From Mesorhizobium sp. Root102 (lineage in GTDB: Bacteria > Pseudomonadota > Alphaproteobacteria > Rhizobiales > Rhizobiaceae), in assembly GCF_001425625.1 (NCBI RefSeq), contig NZ_LMCP01000023.1, positions 1,428 through 65,427 on the forward strand: 64,000 nt of DNA. Reading direction: 5' to 3'. Shown here piece after piece: positions 34,211 to 42,092 of the stretch (positions are counted from its first letter, which is position 1; every line of letters begins with the position of its first letter). The position numbers were made by a program, and so were the translations under genes. Below the pieces are notes generated by a model, which saw only the letters and a list, made by a program, of their open reading frames with translations, had not been told where the DNA came from and made no database searches.

Positions 34211-36145
34211 TTATGCTGCTTTACGGCCACGCGCGGCAAGCCACGCTTCGGTCAACTGTTCGAAGCGCGAGGCCATGTCGGCGACAGCCTCGTCGTCCGA
34301 CATCTTGCCGGCCAGCCATTGTTCGGCCGCGTGGACGAAGATGGTGCGGCCGACGGCAAAGCCCTTGACGATGGGTGCCTTGGCGGTGGCGGCGAAAGCC
34401 GCTTCCAACTCGTCCTGCGGCGCCTCCAGGCCGAGCAGCACGACGCCACGGCACCACGGATCGTGCTTCAGGATGACGGCTTCGATCTTCGCCCACGCGC
34501 CGGCCGACGCCTGCGGCTCGAGCTTCCACCAGTCCGGCTTGATGCCGAGCGCATAGAGTTCCTCCAGCGCGCGCGGGATGGTCGTGTCGTTGAGCTTGCC
34601 ATGCTTGCCGGCAATGATCTCGATGAGAAGTTCTCTGCCTACTTTCCGCGCGCCTTCGAACAGCGCGCGCAGCTTCTGCTGCTGTTCGTCCTTTAAGGCC
34701 GCCGGATCGTCGGGATGATAGAAGCACAGGCACTTGATGCAGTGATCGACAGGCCATTCGGTCAGCTGCGAGCCGATGTCCTGCGAGAATTCGAAGCGCA
34801 GCGGCCGCGATCCCGGGAGCTCCACCGGCCGGCCAAGCCAGCTGAACGGATGATGCGCGAATTCGAACATCGCCTTGCGGCCATGTTTCTCGTCGATCAG
34901 CATGCCGTAGCCGTCGCGTCCGGCGGCGACCTTCGCCGCGGCCTTCACCGCCAGCACCTTGAAGTCATGGATGCGTGCGGGATCGGCACCGGCCTTCGCG
35001 GCAACGTCCTCGAGCTGCACGCGGTGGTCGCAAGCGAGCGCCATCAGCGAGGGAATGTCGCGCCGGCGCGTCGTCGCCCAATGGATGTGGTTGATCGCCT
35101 CGTCCTTGCGCAAGGCCAGATGCTTGCTGCCGTTCTTGAGGAAGAACTGCAGCTCTTCGAAGGTCGGATATTCCGGCGCGCAGAGCAGCCGCGATACGGC
35201 GAAGGCACCACAGGCATTGGCCCAGGTCGCCGCCGTGGCATGGTCTTCGCCGCCCAGCCAGCCGCGCAGGAAGCCGGACATGAAGGCGTCGCCGGCGCCG
35301 AGCACATTGTAGATCTCGATCGGAAAGCCCTTGCCGACGACACCGTCTTCGAGGTCGTCGCTGATCGGCCCGTCATAGACGATGCAGCCCATGGCGCCGC
35401 GCTTCAAGACGATGGTGGCGGACGACAGCGAGCGGATCGTCTTCAGCGCGCTCAGGCAATCGTCGGCGCCCGACGCGATCATGATCTCTTCCTCGGTACC
35501 GACGATCAGGTCGCAATCGGGCAGCACCGTCTTCAGCTGGGCCGAGACCCGGTCCGATTTCACATAGCGCTCGAACCCTTCGGCATGGCCGGCGAGACCC
35601 CATAAATTGGGCCGATAGTCGATGTCGAACACCACCTTGCCGCCCTTGGCCTTCATGATGCGGATCGCCTTGCGCTGCGCGGCATCGCTGTTGGGGCGGG
35701 AAAAATGCGTGCCGGTGACGACGATTGACCGCGCCGAGGCGATGAAGGCCTCGTTGATGTCTTCCGGCGCCAGCGCCATGTCGGCGCAGTCCGAGCGGTA
35801 GAAGATCATCGGCGAGACGCCTTCGTCCTCTACCGACAGCAGCACCAAAGCGGTCAGCCGCTCCTTGTCGGTCTTTAGCCCGTCGACATTGACGCCTTCA
35901 CGCGTCAGCTGCTCGCGGATAAAGCGGCCCATCTGCTCGTCACCGACGCGGGTGAGCAGCGCCGAGCGCAGGCCGAGCCTCGCCGTGCCGACCGAAATGT
36001 TGGCCGGGCAGCCGCCGACCGACTTGGCGAAGGAGGTGATGTCCTCCAGCCGCGAGCCGATCTGCTGGCCATAAAGGTCAACGGAAGCGCGACCGATGGT
36101 GATGACGTCGAGCGGCGCCTGTTTCGCGTCCACGGCTTCGCTCAT
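34211..36145 (-). CDS. iolC: 5-dehydro-2-deoxygluconokinase IolC fused to DUF2090
   Basis: Phosphorylates 2-deoxy-5-keto-gluconate. 644 residues, about twice a simple kinase: residues 1 to about 330 are the PfkB-type kinase (DVITIGRASVDLYGQQIGSR, SVGGCPANISVGTARLGL, VLGAGDAFMSGFLRGWLGGE with the catalytic Asp). The remaining 310 residues are a DUF2090 aldolase-like domain (IPSLMALACDHRVQLEDVAA, DKCIKCLCFYHPDDPAALKD-like sequence). The DUF2090 part may supply the next aldolase step, since no separate iolJ is in the window; this is inference. It is first in the operon, after the IolR-type operator. Confidence 0.94.
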   Translation of the reverse strand: MSEAVDAKQAPLDVITIGRASVDLYGQQIGSRLEDITSFAKSVGGCPANISVGTARLGLRSALLTRVGDEQMGRFIREQLTREGVNVDGLKTDKERLTALVLLSVEDEGVSPMIFYRSDCADMALAPEDINEAFIASARSIVVTGTHFSRPNSDAAQRKAIRIMKAKGGKVVFDIDYRPNLWGLAGHAEGFERYVKSDRVSAQLKTVLPDCDLIVGTEEEIMIASGADDCLSALKTIRSLSSATIVLKRGAMGCIVYDGPISDDLEDGVVGKGFPIEIYNVLGAGDAFMSGFLRGWLGGEDHATAATWANACGAFAVSRLLCAPEYPTFEELQFFLKNGSKHLALRKDEAINHIHWATTRRRDIPSLMALACDHRVQLEDVAAKAGADPARIHDFKVLAVKAAAKVAAGRDGYGMLIDEKHGRKAMFEFAHHPFSWLGRPVELPGSRPLRFEFSQDIGSQLTEWPVDHCIKCLCFYHPDDPAALKDEQQQKLRALFEGARKVGRELLIEIIAGKHGKLNDTTIPRALEELYALGIKPDWWKLEPQASAGAWAKIEAVILKHDPWCRGVVLLGLEAPQDELEAAFAATAKAPIVKGFAVGRTIFVHAAEQWLAGKMSDDEAVADMASRFEQLTEAWLAARGRKAA

Positions 36146-36221
36146 TGGAACCTCCCGTCGGCCTTGTTGTTTTTGGGTACACGCGCGAGCGGCAGCGTGG
36201 CGCCGGGAATATGAAATAATA

Positions 36222-36256
36222 ATTCCAATCCATAGTCAATATGGAATGAGCATTCC
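36222..36256. promoter_or_regulatory. Candidate IolR operator upstream of iolC
   Basis: GGAATGAGCATTCC at 36243-36256 is an exact GGAA-N6-TTCC palindrome, the IolR target described in Sinorhizobium meliloti. An overlapping inverted pair ATTCCA (36222-36227) and TGGAAT (36242-36247) lies beside it. The site is about 100 bases upstream of the iolC start in the gap after iolR. Confidence 0.65.
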
Positions 36257-36287
36257 TTTGATGGAAAGTGTCTTTTCTGGCGGCGGA

Positions 36288-37154
36288 TCAGGCCTTGCGC
36301 TTGCGGCTCGTGTCCCGTCGCTTCTCACCGACGCCGACGGTCAGCGCCATGGCCAGCGCCATCGTTGCCGACAGCGAGCGGAAGCCGGCGAAATCCGCCT
36401 CGGCAACCTCGAACCAGACCTTGGCGAACTGGGCGAGCGGCGAAAACGAGCTGTCGGTGATGGCGACGATCGGCACGCCCTGCTCCGAAATGCCGCGCGC
36501 CTCCTCGATGGTGGCGGGCGCGTAGGGCGAAAACGAGATGGCGATGACGGCATCCGCTGGCGTGGCGAAGCCGATCATCTCGGCATTCAGCCCGGCCGCC
36601 GATTCGATCAACTGGTTTCGGATCTTGAGCTTGCCCAGTGCATAGGCGATGTAGGACGCCACCGGATAGGAGCGGCGCTTGGCCAGCACATAGATAGTCT
36701 CTGCCTTCGCCAGCAGGGTGATCGCGTCTTCCAGATGCGCTTCGTCCAGCGTGCGCGAAATGTCGTTGAGCGAGGTGCTGGCGGCAGCGACGAAGCCGTC
36801 GAAGATCGCCCGGTGGCCTGCGCCGCCCTCGGCCTTGGCGCGCAGCGCCTGCAATCTTTCGTCATAGGATGAGTTGCGCTCGCGTAGCCGCTCGCGAAAC
36901 ACCTGCTGCAGGCTGGTGAATCCGTCGAAGCCAAGCTGCTGGGCAAAGCGGATCAAGGTCGACGGCTGCACGCCGGCCGAAGCGGCGATGCTGGCGGCGG
37001 TGCCGAAGGCGATGTCGTCGGGATTGTCGAGCGCATAGGCGGCGATCTGGGCAATGCGCTTCGGCAGGCTTTCGCGCCGATCGAGGATCGTTGCGCGCAG
37101 CGTCTCGAAGTCGCGAGGTACCCGTTCGTCCATCGTCGGTCTGCTCAGGTTCAT
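36288..37154 (-). CDS. iolR: RpiR family repressor IolR
   Basis: Regulator of inositol genes; 288 residues from ATG 37154, eight bases after GAGAGGG. The N-terminal RpiR helix-turn-helix is RIAQIAAYALDNPDDIAFGT, then AASAGVQPSTLIRFAQQLGF, and the C-terminal SIS domain includes ETIYVLAKRRSYPVASYIAY, AVIAISFSPYAPATIEEARG and GVPIVAITDSSFSPLAQFAK. It lies immediately upstream of iolC in the same direction, the order seen in S. meliloti iolRCDEB. It most likely represses iolCDEB and perhaps the inositol transporter. Confidence 0.92.
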   Translation of the reverse strand: MNLSRPTMDERVPRDFETLRATILDRRESLPKRIAQIAAYALDNPDDIAFGTAASIAASAGVQPSTLIRFAQQLGFDGFTSLQQVFRERLRERNSSYDERLQALRAKAEGGAGHRAIFDGFVAAASTSLNDISRTLDEAHLEDAITLLAKAETIYVLAKRRSYPVASYIAYALGKLKIRNQLIESAAGLNAEMIGFATPADAVIAISFSPYAPATIEEARGISEQGVPIVAITDSSFSPLAQFAKVWFEVAEADFAGFRSLSATMALAMALTVGVGEKRRDTSRKRKA

Positions 37155-37287
37155 TTGCCGGCACCCTCTCTGCCTCATCATACCGAGCCTGCGCAAGAAC
37201 GCCATAAAAAATGAGGCAGACATTCCATTCCAGGAAGAAATGGACTAATTCATCCACCTGATGCTTCAGGCAGTGGAGAAACGGAAA

Positions 37288-38397
37288 ATGGTCGGCGTCG
37301 GTCTCATCGGCACGGGTTTCATGGGCAAGTGTCACGCCATCGCATGGAGTGCCGTTGGCGCTGTCTTCCCCGACGTGGCCAAGCCACGGCTTGTGCATCT
37401 CGGCGAGGTCACTGAGGATCTCGCCCAACGCAAGGCAGGCGAGTTCGGCTTCACCAAGGCGTCCGGCGACTGGCGCGCCGTCGTCAACGATCCGGATGTC
37501 GATATCGTCTCGCTGACCACGCCCAACCAGTTCCATCCGGAAATGGCCATCGCCGTCCTCGAGGCCGGCAAGCATCTGTGGTGCGAAAAGCCGATGGCGC
37601 CGAGCTTTACTGAGGCCGAGGCGATGGCAGCCGCCGCGAAAAAGTCCGGCAAGGTCGCAGCCCTTGGCTACAACTACATCCAGAGCCCGGCCATCCGCCA
37701 TATCGGCGCGCTGCTCGACGAGAAGATCATCGGCGAGGTCAACCATCTGCGCATCGAGATGGACGAGGACTTCATGGCCGATCCCGAAGCGCTGTTCTTC
37801 TGGAAGCACGAGGCTGCTTCCGGCTATGGCGCGCTCGACGATTTCGCCGTGCATCCGCTGTCGCTGGTTTCCGCCCTGTTCGGCCGCGTCGCCAGCGTCA
37901 TCTGCGACATGGCCAAACCCTATGCCGACCGCAAGGTGGCCAGCGGCGGCCGTCGCGCGGTGGAGACCTACGACATCGCCAGCGTGCTGATGCACCTGGA
38001 AAACGGCATTGCCGGCACGCTGCTGGTCAATCGTTCCGCCTGGGGCCGCAAGGGCCGCATTGCCATCCAGATTTTCGGCTCGAAGGGCTCGATCCTGTTC
38101 GACCAGGAGCGGATGAACGAAATCCAGCTCTATGTCACATCAGATCGCCCGACCGAGCAGGGCTACCGCACCATCCTGGTGGCGCCGCATCACAGGCCCT
38201 ACGACGCTTTCCTGCCGGCACCCGGCCATGGCCTCGGCTTCAACGACCTCAAGATCATCGAGTGCCACGAATTGCTGACGCGGCTTGCCGGCAAGCCGGC
38301 GCGGCTCATCGAGTTTGCCGAAGGGCTGGAGATCGAACGCACCGTGCATGCGATGGCGCGCTCATTCGAGGAGAAGCGCTGGGTCGATGTGCGGTAG
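37288..38397 (+). CDS. Gfo/Idh/MocA family oxidoreductase
   Basis: NAD(P)-dependent dehydrogenase of 369 residues, divergent from iolR. ATG 37288 follows GGAGAAACGGAAA; an upstream ATG at 37261 has no ribosome site. Cofactor motif GVGLIGTGFMGKCHAIAW, then HLWCEKPMAPSFTEAEAMAA (the EKP motif) and GALDDFAVHPLSLVSALFGR with the catalytic His. Substrate is probably a cyclitol or sugar given its position beside iolR, but this is inference. It is distinct from the iolG at 42093. Confidence 0.9.
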   Translation: MVGVGLIGTGFMGKCHAIAWSAVGAVFPDVAKPRLVHLGEVTEDLAQRKAGEFGFTKASGDWRAVVNDPDVDIVSLTTPNQFHPEMAIAVLEAGKHLWCEKPMAPSFTEAEAMAAAAKKSGKVAALGYNYIQSPAIRHIGALLDEKIIGEVNHLRIEMDEDFMADPEALFFWKHEAASGYGALDDFAVHPLSLVSALFGRVASVICDMAKPYADRKVASGGRRAVETYDIASVLMHLENGIAGTLLVNRSAWGRKGRIAIQIFGSKGSILFDQERMNEIQLYVTSDRPTEQGYRTILVAPHHRPYDAFLPAPGHGLGFNDLKIIECHELLTRLAGKPARLIEFAEGLEIERTVHAMARSFEEKRWVDVR

Positions 38398-38446
38398 TCT
38401 TCTCTCCTCGCATCCGCTTCCGATATCGCGCTTCGCGATGGCCGCT

Positions 38447-39145
38447 TTAGCTGGCGGTCGAGGCGTTCGTCTCCCAGCCGTTGACCCAGACCTGCCGCAA
38501 GCGGTCGCCTTCGCCCTTGAAGCGCAGCCCCGTCGCCTGGCAATCCTCGATCCGGTCGCTGCGGAAATTGCGGATCGCCTGGCGCAGCTCGCACCAGGCG
38601 ACGATGTTGGCGGTTTCGGCGTAGTAGATCAGGGCGATCGGCCGGACGAGGCGCTCGGAGGCGCGGCCCATTTCGTCGCGATAGGAGAGGTCGAGCTTCT
38701 CCTCGTCGCGGATGGCGCGGCGCACCAGCGCCAGGTCGATCGCACCGGTCGAAGGCGCGGCGAACCCCCACGCATGCAACGCATTGGCGTCGAACGCCTG
38801 TCGCAAGGGCGGCGGCACCGCGCCGGCGATCTTGGCACTGACGCGCTTGGCCGCCTGCTTGAGCTCGCTGTCTCCCGTGCGCTCCAGCAGCGCGAGAGAC
38901 AGGACGATCGCCTCCATCTCCTCGATCGAAAACATCAGCGGTGGCAGGTCGAAGCCGGGACGCAGGATGTAGCCGATGCCGCGCCCGCCTTCGATCGGCA
39001 CGCGCATCGCCTGCAGTGCTGCGATGTCGCGATAGATCGAGCGCACCGTCACTTCCAGCCGCTCGGCAATCGTTGCCGCCGTCACCGGCTGCCGCGCCAG
39101 CCGCACGATCTGGATGATCTCGAACAGGCGTGACGCCTTGCGCAT
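38447..39145 (-). CDS. YafY-type transcriptional regulator (HTH_11 plus WYL domain)
   Basis: DNA-binding protein of 232 residues from ATG 39145; a longer frame to 39682 looks spurious. The N-terminus RKASRLFEIIQIVRLARQPV plus TAATIAERLEVTVRSIYRDI is the DeoR-type helix-turn-helix. The C-terminal WYL region shows RLVRPIALIYYAETANIVAW, CELRQAIRNFRSDRIEDCQA. It is divergent from a LysE exporter, its likely partner. Ligand unknown. Confidence 0.88.
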   Translation of the reverse strand: MRKASRLFEIIQIVRLARQPVTAATIAERLEVTVRSIYRDIAALQAMRVPIEGGRGIGYILRPGFDLPPLMFSIEEMEAIVLSLALLERTGDSELKQAAKRVSAKIAGAVPPPLRQAFDANALHAWGFAAPSTGAIDLALVRRAIRDEEKLDLSYRDEMGRASERLVRPIALIYYAETANIVAWCELRQAIRNFRSDRIEDCQATGLRFKGEGDRLRQVWVNGWETNASTAS

Positions 39146-39274
39146 TTTTCCCCGGGGTTCCAATCGCAACTGACACACCATCGTCAGTTGGGCTGACCTA
39201 TAGGAGCGCCTATCGAGTTGAGAATCAACACATTCCGCTGCGGCCTGGCCGAGCGAGGGCGACAGGCAACTGAC

Positions 39275-39910
39275 ATGGACTACGCGGAAAATCTCTGGCT
39301 CTTCTGTCTCCTCCTCTTCGGCATCATCATCGTGCCCGGCATGGATATGCTTTTCGTGCTTGCCAATGCGCTGACCGGTGGCGGCAACAGGGGACTTGCC
39401 GCGACCGGCGGCATCATGGTCGGCGGGATGGTGCATACGCTGAACGGCGCGCTCGGCGTCGGCCTGCTGATGCATTTCGTGCCGATCCTCTACAATCCGC
39501 TGCTGATCGTCGGCGCCGCCTACATGGCCTTTATCGGGCTGACGCTGATGCGCAGTTCGATCAAGGTCGGCCATGATGGACCTGCCGGCAGCCGCTCCGC
39601 ATGGAAGGCGTTTCGCCAGGGGCTGGTGATCTGCCTGATCAATCCAAAAGCCTATCTCTTCGTCTTCGCGGTCTATCCGCAATTTCTGAAGCCGGACTAC
39701 GGTCCGATCTGGATCCAGGCTTCCATCATGGGATCGATGACCATCGCCATGCAGTTTGCCGTCTACGGCGGACTTGCCATGTCAGCCGGCCGCAGCCGAA
39801 ATCTGCTGGTCGCCAATCCCCGAGCGACCGCATTTGCCGGCCGGGCGGCGGGGCTGCTTCTGGTTGCGGTTTCCGTGCTCACTGCGTGGGAGGGGCTAAG
39901 GGCGGCGTGA
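39275..39910 (+). CDS. LysE family amino acid exporter
   Basis: Inner-membrane exporter of amino acids or related compounds; 211 residues, six hydrophobic segments. ATG 39275 gives MDYAENLWLFCLLLFGIIIV; the upstream frame is rejected. The conserved region IIVPGMDMLFVLANALTGGG is the LysE/RhtB signature (PGPD replaced here by PGMD), and the later motif GLVICLINPKAYLFVFAVYP is the NPK motif. A GC-rich hairpin overlaps its stop codon. Confidence 0.88.
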   Translation: MDYAENLWLFCLLLFGIIIVPGMDMLFVLANALTGGGNRGLAATGGIMVGGMVHTLNGALGVGLLMHFVPILYNPLLIVGAAYMAFIGLTLMRSSIKVGHDGPAGSRSAWKAFRQGLVICLINPKAYLFVFAVYPQFLKPDYGPIWIQASIMGSMTIAMQFAVYGGLAMSAGRSRNLLVANPRATAFAGRAAGLLLVAVSVLTAWEGLRAA

Positions 39911-39932
39911 TCCTTGCACGCGCCGCCCTTTC
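39901..39932 (+). terminator. Putative terminator of the LysE gene
   Basis: Arms GGCGGCG (39901-39907) and CGCCGCC (39921-39927) followed by a short CTTTCC. The stem includes the gene's last codon and stop. The T run is weak, so termination is only probable. Confidence 0.4.
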
Positions 39933-39948
39933 CATGCCGCCATCCGTA

Positions 39949-41040
39949 TCAGGCTGCTCCCTGGCGGCTCTCGATCATGGCGCGGCGCGCTGAGCGGCGC
40001 CACTCGACGGCGCCGGCAAGGCCGTGCAACACCGTCTCGGTGGTCGCCCAGTCGATGCAGCCATCGGTGATGCTCTGGCCATAGACGAGCGGCTTGCCGG
40101 GTACCACGTCCTGCCGGCCAGCGACGAGGTTGCTCTCGATCATGACACCGATGATGCGCTCGTCGCCCACCGCGACCTGGCCGGCGACATCGGCCGCTAC
40201 CTTGGGCTGGTTCTCGGGCTTCTTGGCTGAATTGGCGTGGCTGACATCGATCATCAAACGGGGCGCGACACCGATGCGGGCAAGCTCCGCCGAGGCCGCC
40301 TCGACGCTCGCCGCGTCATAGTTCGGCTGAACGCCGCCGCGCAGGATGACGTGGCAGTCCTCATTGCCGGTGGTCGTCGCGATGCCGCTGCGTCCGCCCT
40401 TGGTCACCGCCATGAAATGATGCGGCTGGGCGGCGGATTTTACCGCCTCGGCGGCGATCCGCAGATTGCCGTCGGTGCCGTTCTTGAAGCCGACCGGGCA
40501 GGACAGGCCGGAAGCAAGCTCGCGGTGGATCTGGCTCTCGGTCGTGCGCGCGCCGATCGCGCCCCAGGCGACGAGGTCGGCAATGTATTGCGGCGTGGTC
40601 ATGTCGAGGAATTCGGTCGCTGCCGGCAGGCCGAGATTGTTGACGGCGGAGAGCACGTTGCGCGCCATCCTCAGTCCCTTGTCGATGTTGAAGCTGCCGT
40701 CGAGGTCGGGATCGTTGATCAGGCCTTTCCAGCCGACCGTCGTGCGCGGCTTTTCGAAATAGACCCGCATCACGATCTCGAGTCGGTCCGACAGGCTCTC
40801 GCGCAGCGCTGCCAGACGGCTGGCATAGTCCACGGCGGCGACCGGATCGTGGATCGAACAGGGGCCGACGATGACGAGCAGCCGATCGTCGGTGCCGTTC
40901 AAAATGGCGTGGATCGCGTTGCGCGACGCGGTGACGGTGCGCGTCGCCGTCAGCGTGCGCGGTATCTCCCGCATCACCTGGTCCGGCGTACTCAATTCCC
41001 TGATTTCCTTGACCCGAAGATCATCTGTGGTGGTCAACAC
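39949..41040 (-). CDS. 3-deoxy-7-phosphoheptulonate (DAHP) synthase, class I
   Basis: First enzyme of aromatic amino acid synthesis: phosphoenolpyruvate plus erythrose 4-phosphate to DAHP. 363 residues from GTG 41040, which follows GGAGCAGAAAGCC; the frame also opens at TTG 41082 beyond a terminator hairpin. Class I (AroF/G/H) motifs are RLLVIVGPCSIHDPVAAVDY, MRVYFEKPRTTVGWKGLIND, PDLDGSFNIDKGLRMARNVL and DVSHANSAKK. Rhizobia usually rely on the unrelated class II enzyme, so this may be a second isoenzyme. A leader peptide plus terminator precede it, predicting attenuation by aromatic amino acids. Confidence 0.93.
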   Translation of the reverse strand: MLTTTDDLRVKEIRELSTPDQVMREIPRTLTATRTVTASRNAIHAILNGTDDRLLVIVGPCSIHDPVAAVDYASRLAALRESLSDRLEIVMRVYFEKPRTTVGWKGLINDPDLDGSFNIDKGLRMARNVLSAVNNLGLPAATEFLDMTTPQYIADLVAWGAIGARTTESQIHRELASGLSCPVGFKNGTDGNLRIAAEAVKSAAQPHHFMAVTKGGRSGIATTTGNEDCHVILRGGVQPNYDAASVEAASAELARIGVAPRLMIDVSHANSAKKPENQPKVAADVAGQVAVGDERIIGVMIESNLVAGRQDVVPGKPLVYGQSITDGCIDWATTETVLHGLAGAVEWRRSARRAMIESRQGAA

Positions 41041-41079
41041 GGCTTTCTGCTCCTGTTTGGGAAACCTGCCGGCTGAAAA

Positions 41080-41105
41080 CAAAAAAGCCGCCAGGTATGG
41101 CGGCT
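41080..41105 (-). terminator. Attenuator terminator before the DAHP synthase gene
   Basis: On the minus strand, arms AGCCGCCA (41105-41098) and TGGCGGCT (41093-41086) form an 8-bp stem with a 4-base loop, followed by a run of six T. It ends about 40 bases upstream of the GTG start, so it would stop transcription before the gene. It is part of the attenuator at 41080-41210. Confidence 0.8.
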
Positions 41106-41129
41106 GTTCGGATCTTGTTGCTGCAATCT

Positions 41130-41210
41130 TCAGATCGAGCGCAATCCTCCCGCCGCCAGCGAGCTCCTAAAGTACCAATACGTGGCGGTCAGGTTGATCA
41201 TGTGGGTCAT
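41130..41210 (-). CDS. Candidate leader peptide with Tyr-Trp-Tyr-Phe codons
   Basis: A 26-codon open frame, MTHMINLTATYWYFRSSLAA ending GGLRSI, upstream of the DAHP synthase and reading toward it. Codons 11-14 (41180-41169) are Tyr, Trp, Tyr, Phe, all products of the pathway. No clear ribosome site precedes the ATG at 41210; the ATG at codon 4 is an alternative start. The segment CCGCCA (41188-41183) lies just before those codons, and TGGCGGC (41158-41152) just after, allowing 1:2 or 2:3 pairing with the terminator arms. It is short, so the claim rests on codon content and structure. Confidence 0.7.
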   Translation of the reverse strand: MTHMINLTATYWYFRSSLAAGGLRSI

Positions 41211-41264
41211 ATAGTCGATGCGAAGGCGTTTGTCACGTGCCCTGATGGGGCGACGCAACTAATG

Positions 41265-42059
41265 CTACTCGGGTGACGACCCCGCAATGCTCTGGTCGTA
41301 GTCGACCAGCGACCCGGTCATGACGCCCGACTGCGGGCTGACCATGTAGCTGATCAGCCGCGCAAGCTGGTCCGGCTTGACCAACTGCCCCATCGGCTGC
41401 GCGGCTTCGGCCTTTGCCAGCCAGTCGTCGGGTGCATCGTGCCATTTCTTCTGCACGATGTCCTCGCCCTCGGTGTCCATCCAGCCGGGTAGCACCGCGT
41501 TGCAGCGGATGCGGTTGTAGCGATAGGCATTGGCGACGTTCTTGGTCAGCGTCATCAGCGCCCCCTTGCTGGTCGAATAGGGGGTCAGGAACGACTGGCC
41601 GGTATGCGCCGACATCGACAACACGTTGACGATGGAGCCGGGCGCCTTCTTCTCCAGCAGATGCGCCACCACGCCCTGCATCAGGAAGAACGGCCCGCGC
41701 ACATTGGTGTCGAAAATCGTATCGAAAAGCTCTTCGCTCGTCTCGACCAATGAACCGCGCGCCGACGTGGCGGCGGCATTGACCAGGGCGTTGATGGCGC
41801 CGAAATGCGAGATCGCGGTGGCGACCGCACGCTTGCAGTCGGCAACATTAGAGACGTCGGCGCTGATGAAGATCGCGTCGACCCCCGATTTCTTGAAATG
41901 GGCGACAGCCCTGTCGCCCTTCTCCTGCGACCGGCCGATGAGCGCCAGCACCCGGCAGCCTTCGTCGGCCAGCGCCTCGGCAACAGCAAAGCCGATGCCT
42001 TGCGCGCCGCCGGTGACGATGGCGCGTGTTTTTGAATTGCGATCGGCAGTTCCGCTCAT
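41265..42059 (-). CDS. SDR family NAD(P)-dependent oxidoreductase
   Basis: Short-chain dehydrogenase of 264 residues. Cofactor motif RAIVTGGAQGIGFAVAEALA near the N-terminus, NAA motif ALVNAAATSARGS, active site Ser in VLSMSAHTG with Tyr and Lys in YSTSKGALMTLTKNVAN. It is transcribed toward the DAHP synthase leader and lies just downstream of iolG in the same direction with a 33-base gap, so it may be part of the inositol/cyclitol operon. Substrate unknown. Confidence 0.9.
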   Translation of the reverse strand: MSGTADRNSKTRAIVTGGAQGIGFAVAEALADEGCRVLALIGRSQEKGDRAVAHFKKSGVDAIFISADVSNVADCKRAVATAISHFGAINALVNAAATSARGSLVETSEELFDTIFDTNVRGPFFLMQGVVAHLLEKKAPGSIVNVLSMSAHTGQSFLTPYSTSKGALMTLTKNVANAYRYNRIRCNAVLPGWMDTEGEDIVQKKWHDAPDDWLAKAEAAQPMGQLVKPDQLARLISYMVSPQSGVMTGSLVDYDQSIAGSSPE

Positions 42060-42092
42060 CGCTCTGCTCCTGTGGGTTCTTCCTAAGGGTTC

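Larger units (their letters stand above)
41080..41210 (-). promoter_or_regulatory. Candidate ribosome-mediated transcription attenuator of DAHP synthase
   Basis: Order on the transcript: segment 1 CCGCCA inside the leader, aromatic control codons, segment 2 TGGCGGC, stop codon, segment 3 AGCCGCCA, segment 4 TGGCGGCT, U run. Segment 2 can pair with 1 or with 3; segment 3 can pair with 2 (antiterminator) or 4 (terminator). A ribosome stalled at Tyr-Trp-Tyr-Phe would mask segment 1, freeing 2 to pair with 3 and letting transcription continue. This is the classical trp-leader logic. Confidence 0.72.

Noticed and set aside
38447..39682. 411-codon version of the WYL regulator
   Set aside because: The first 179 residues are Asp/His/Gln-rich shadow sequence overlapping the LysE gene; the helix-turn-helix begins at the ATG 39145.
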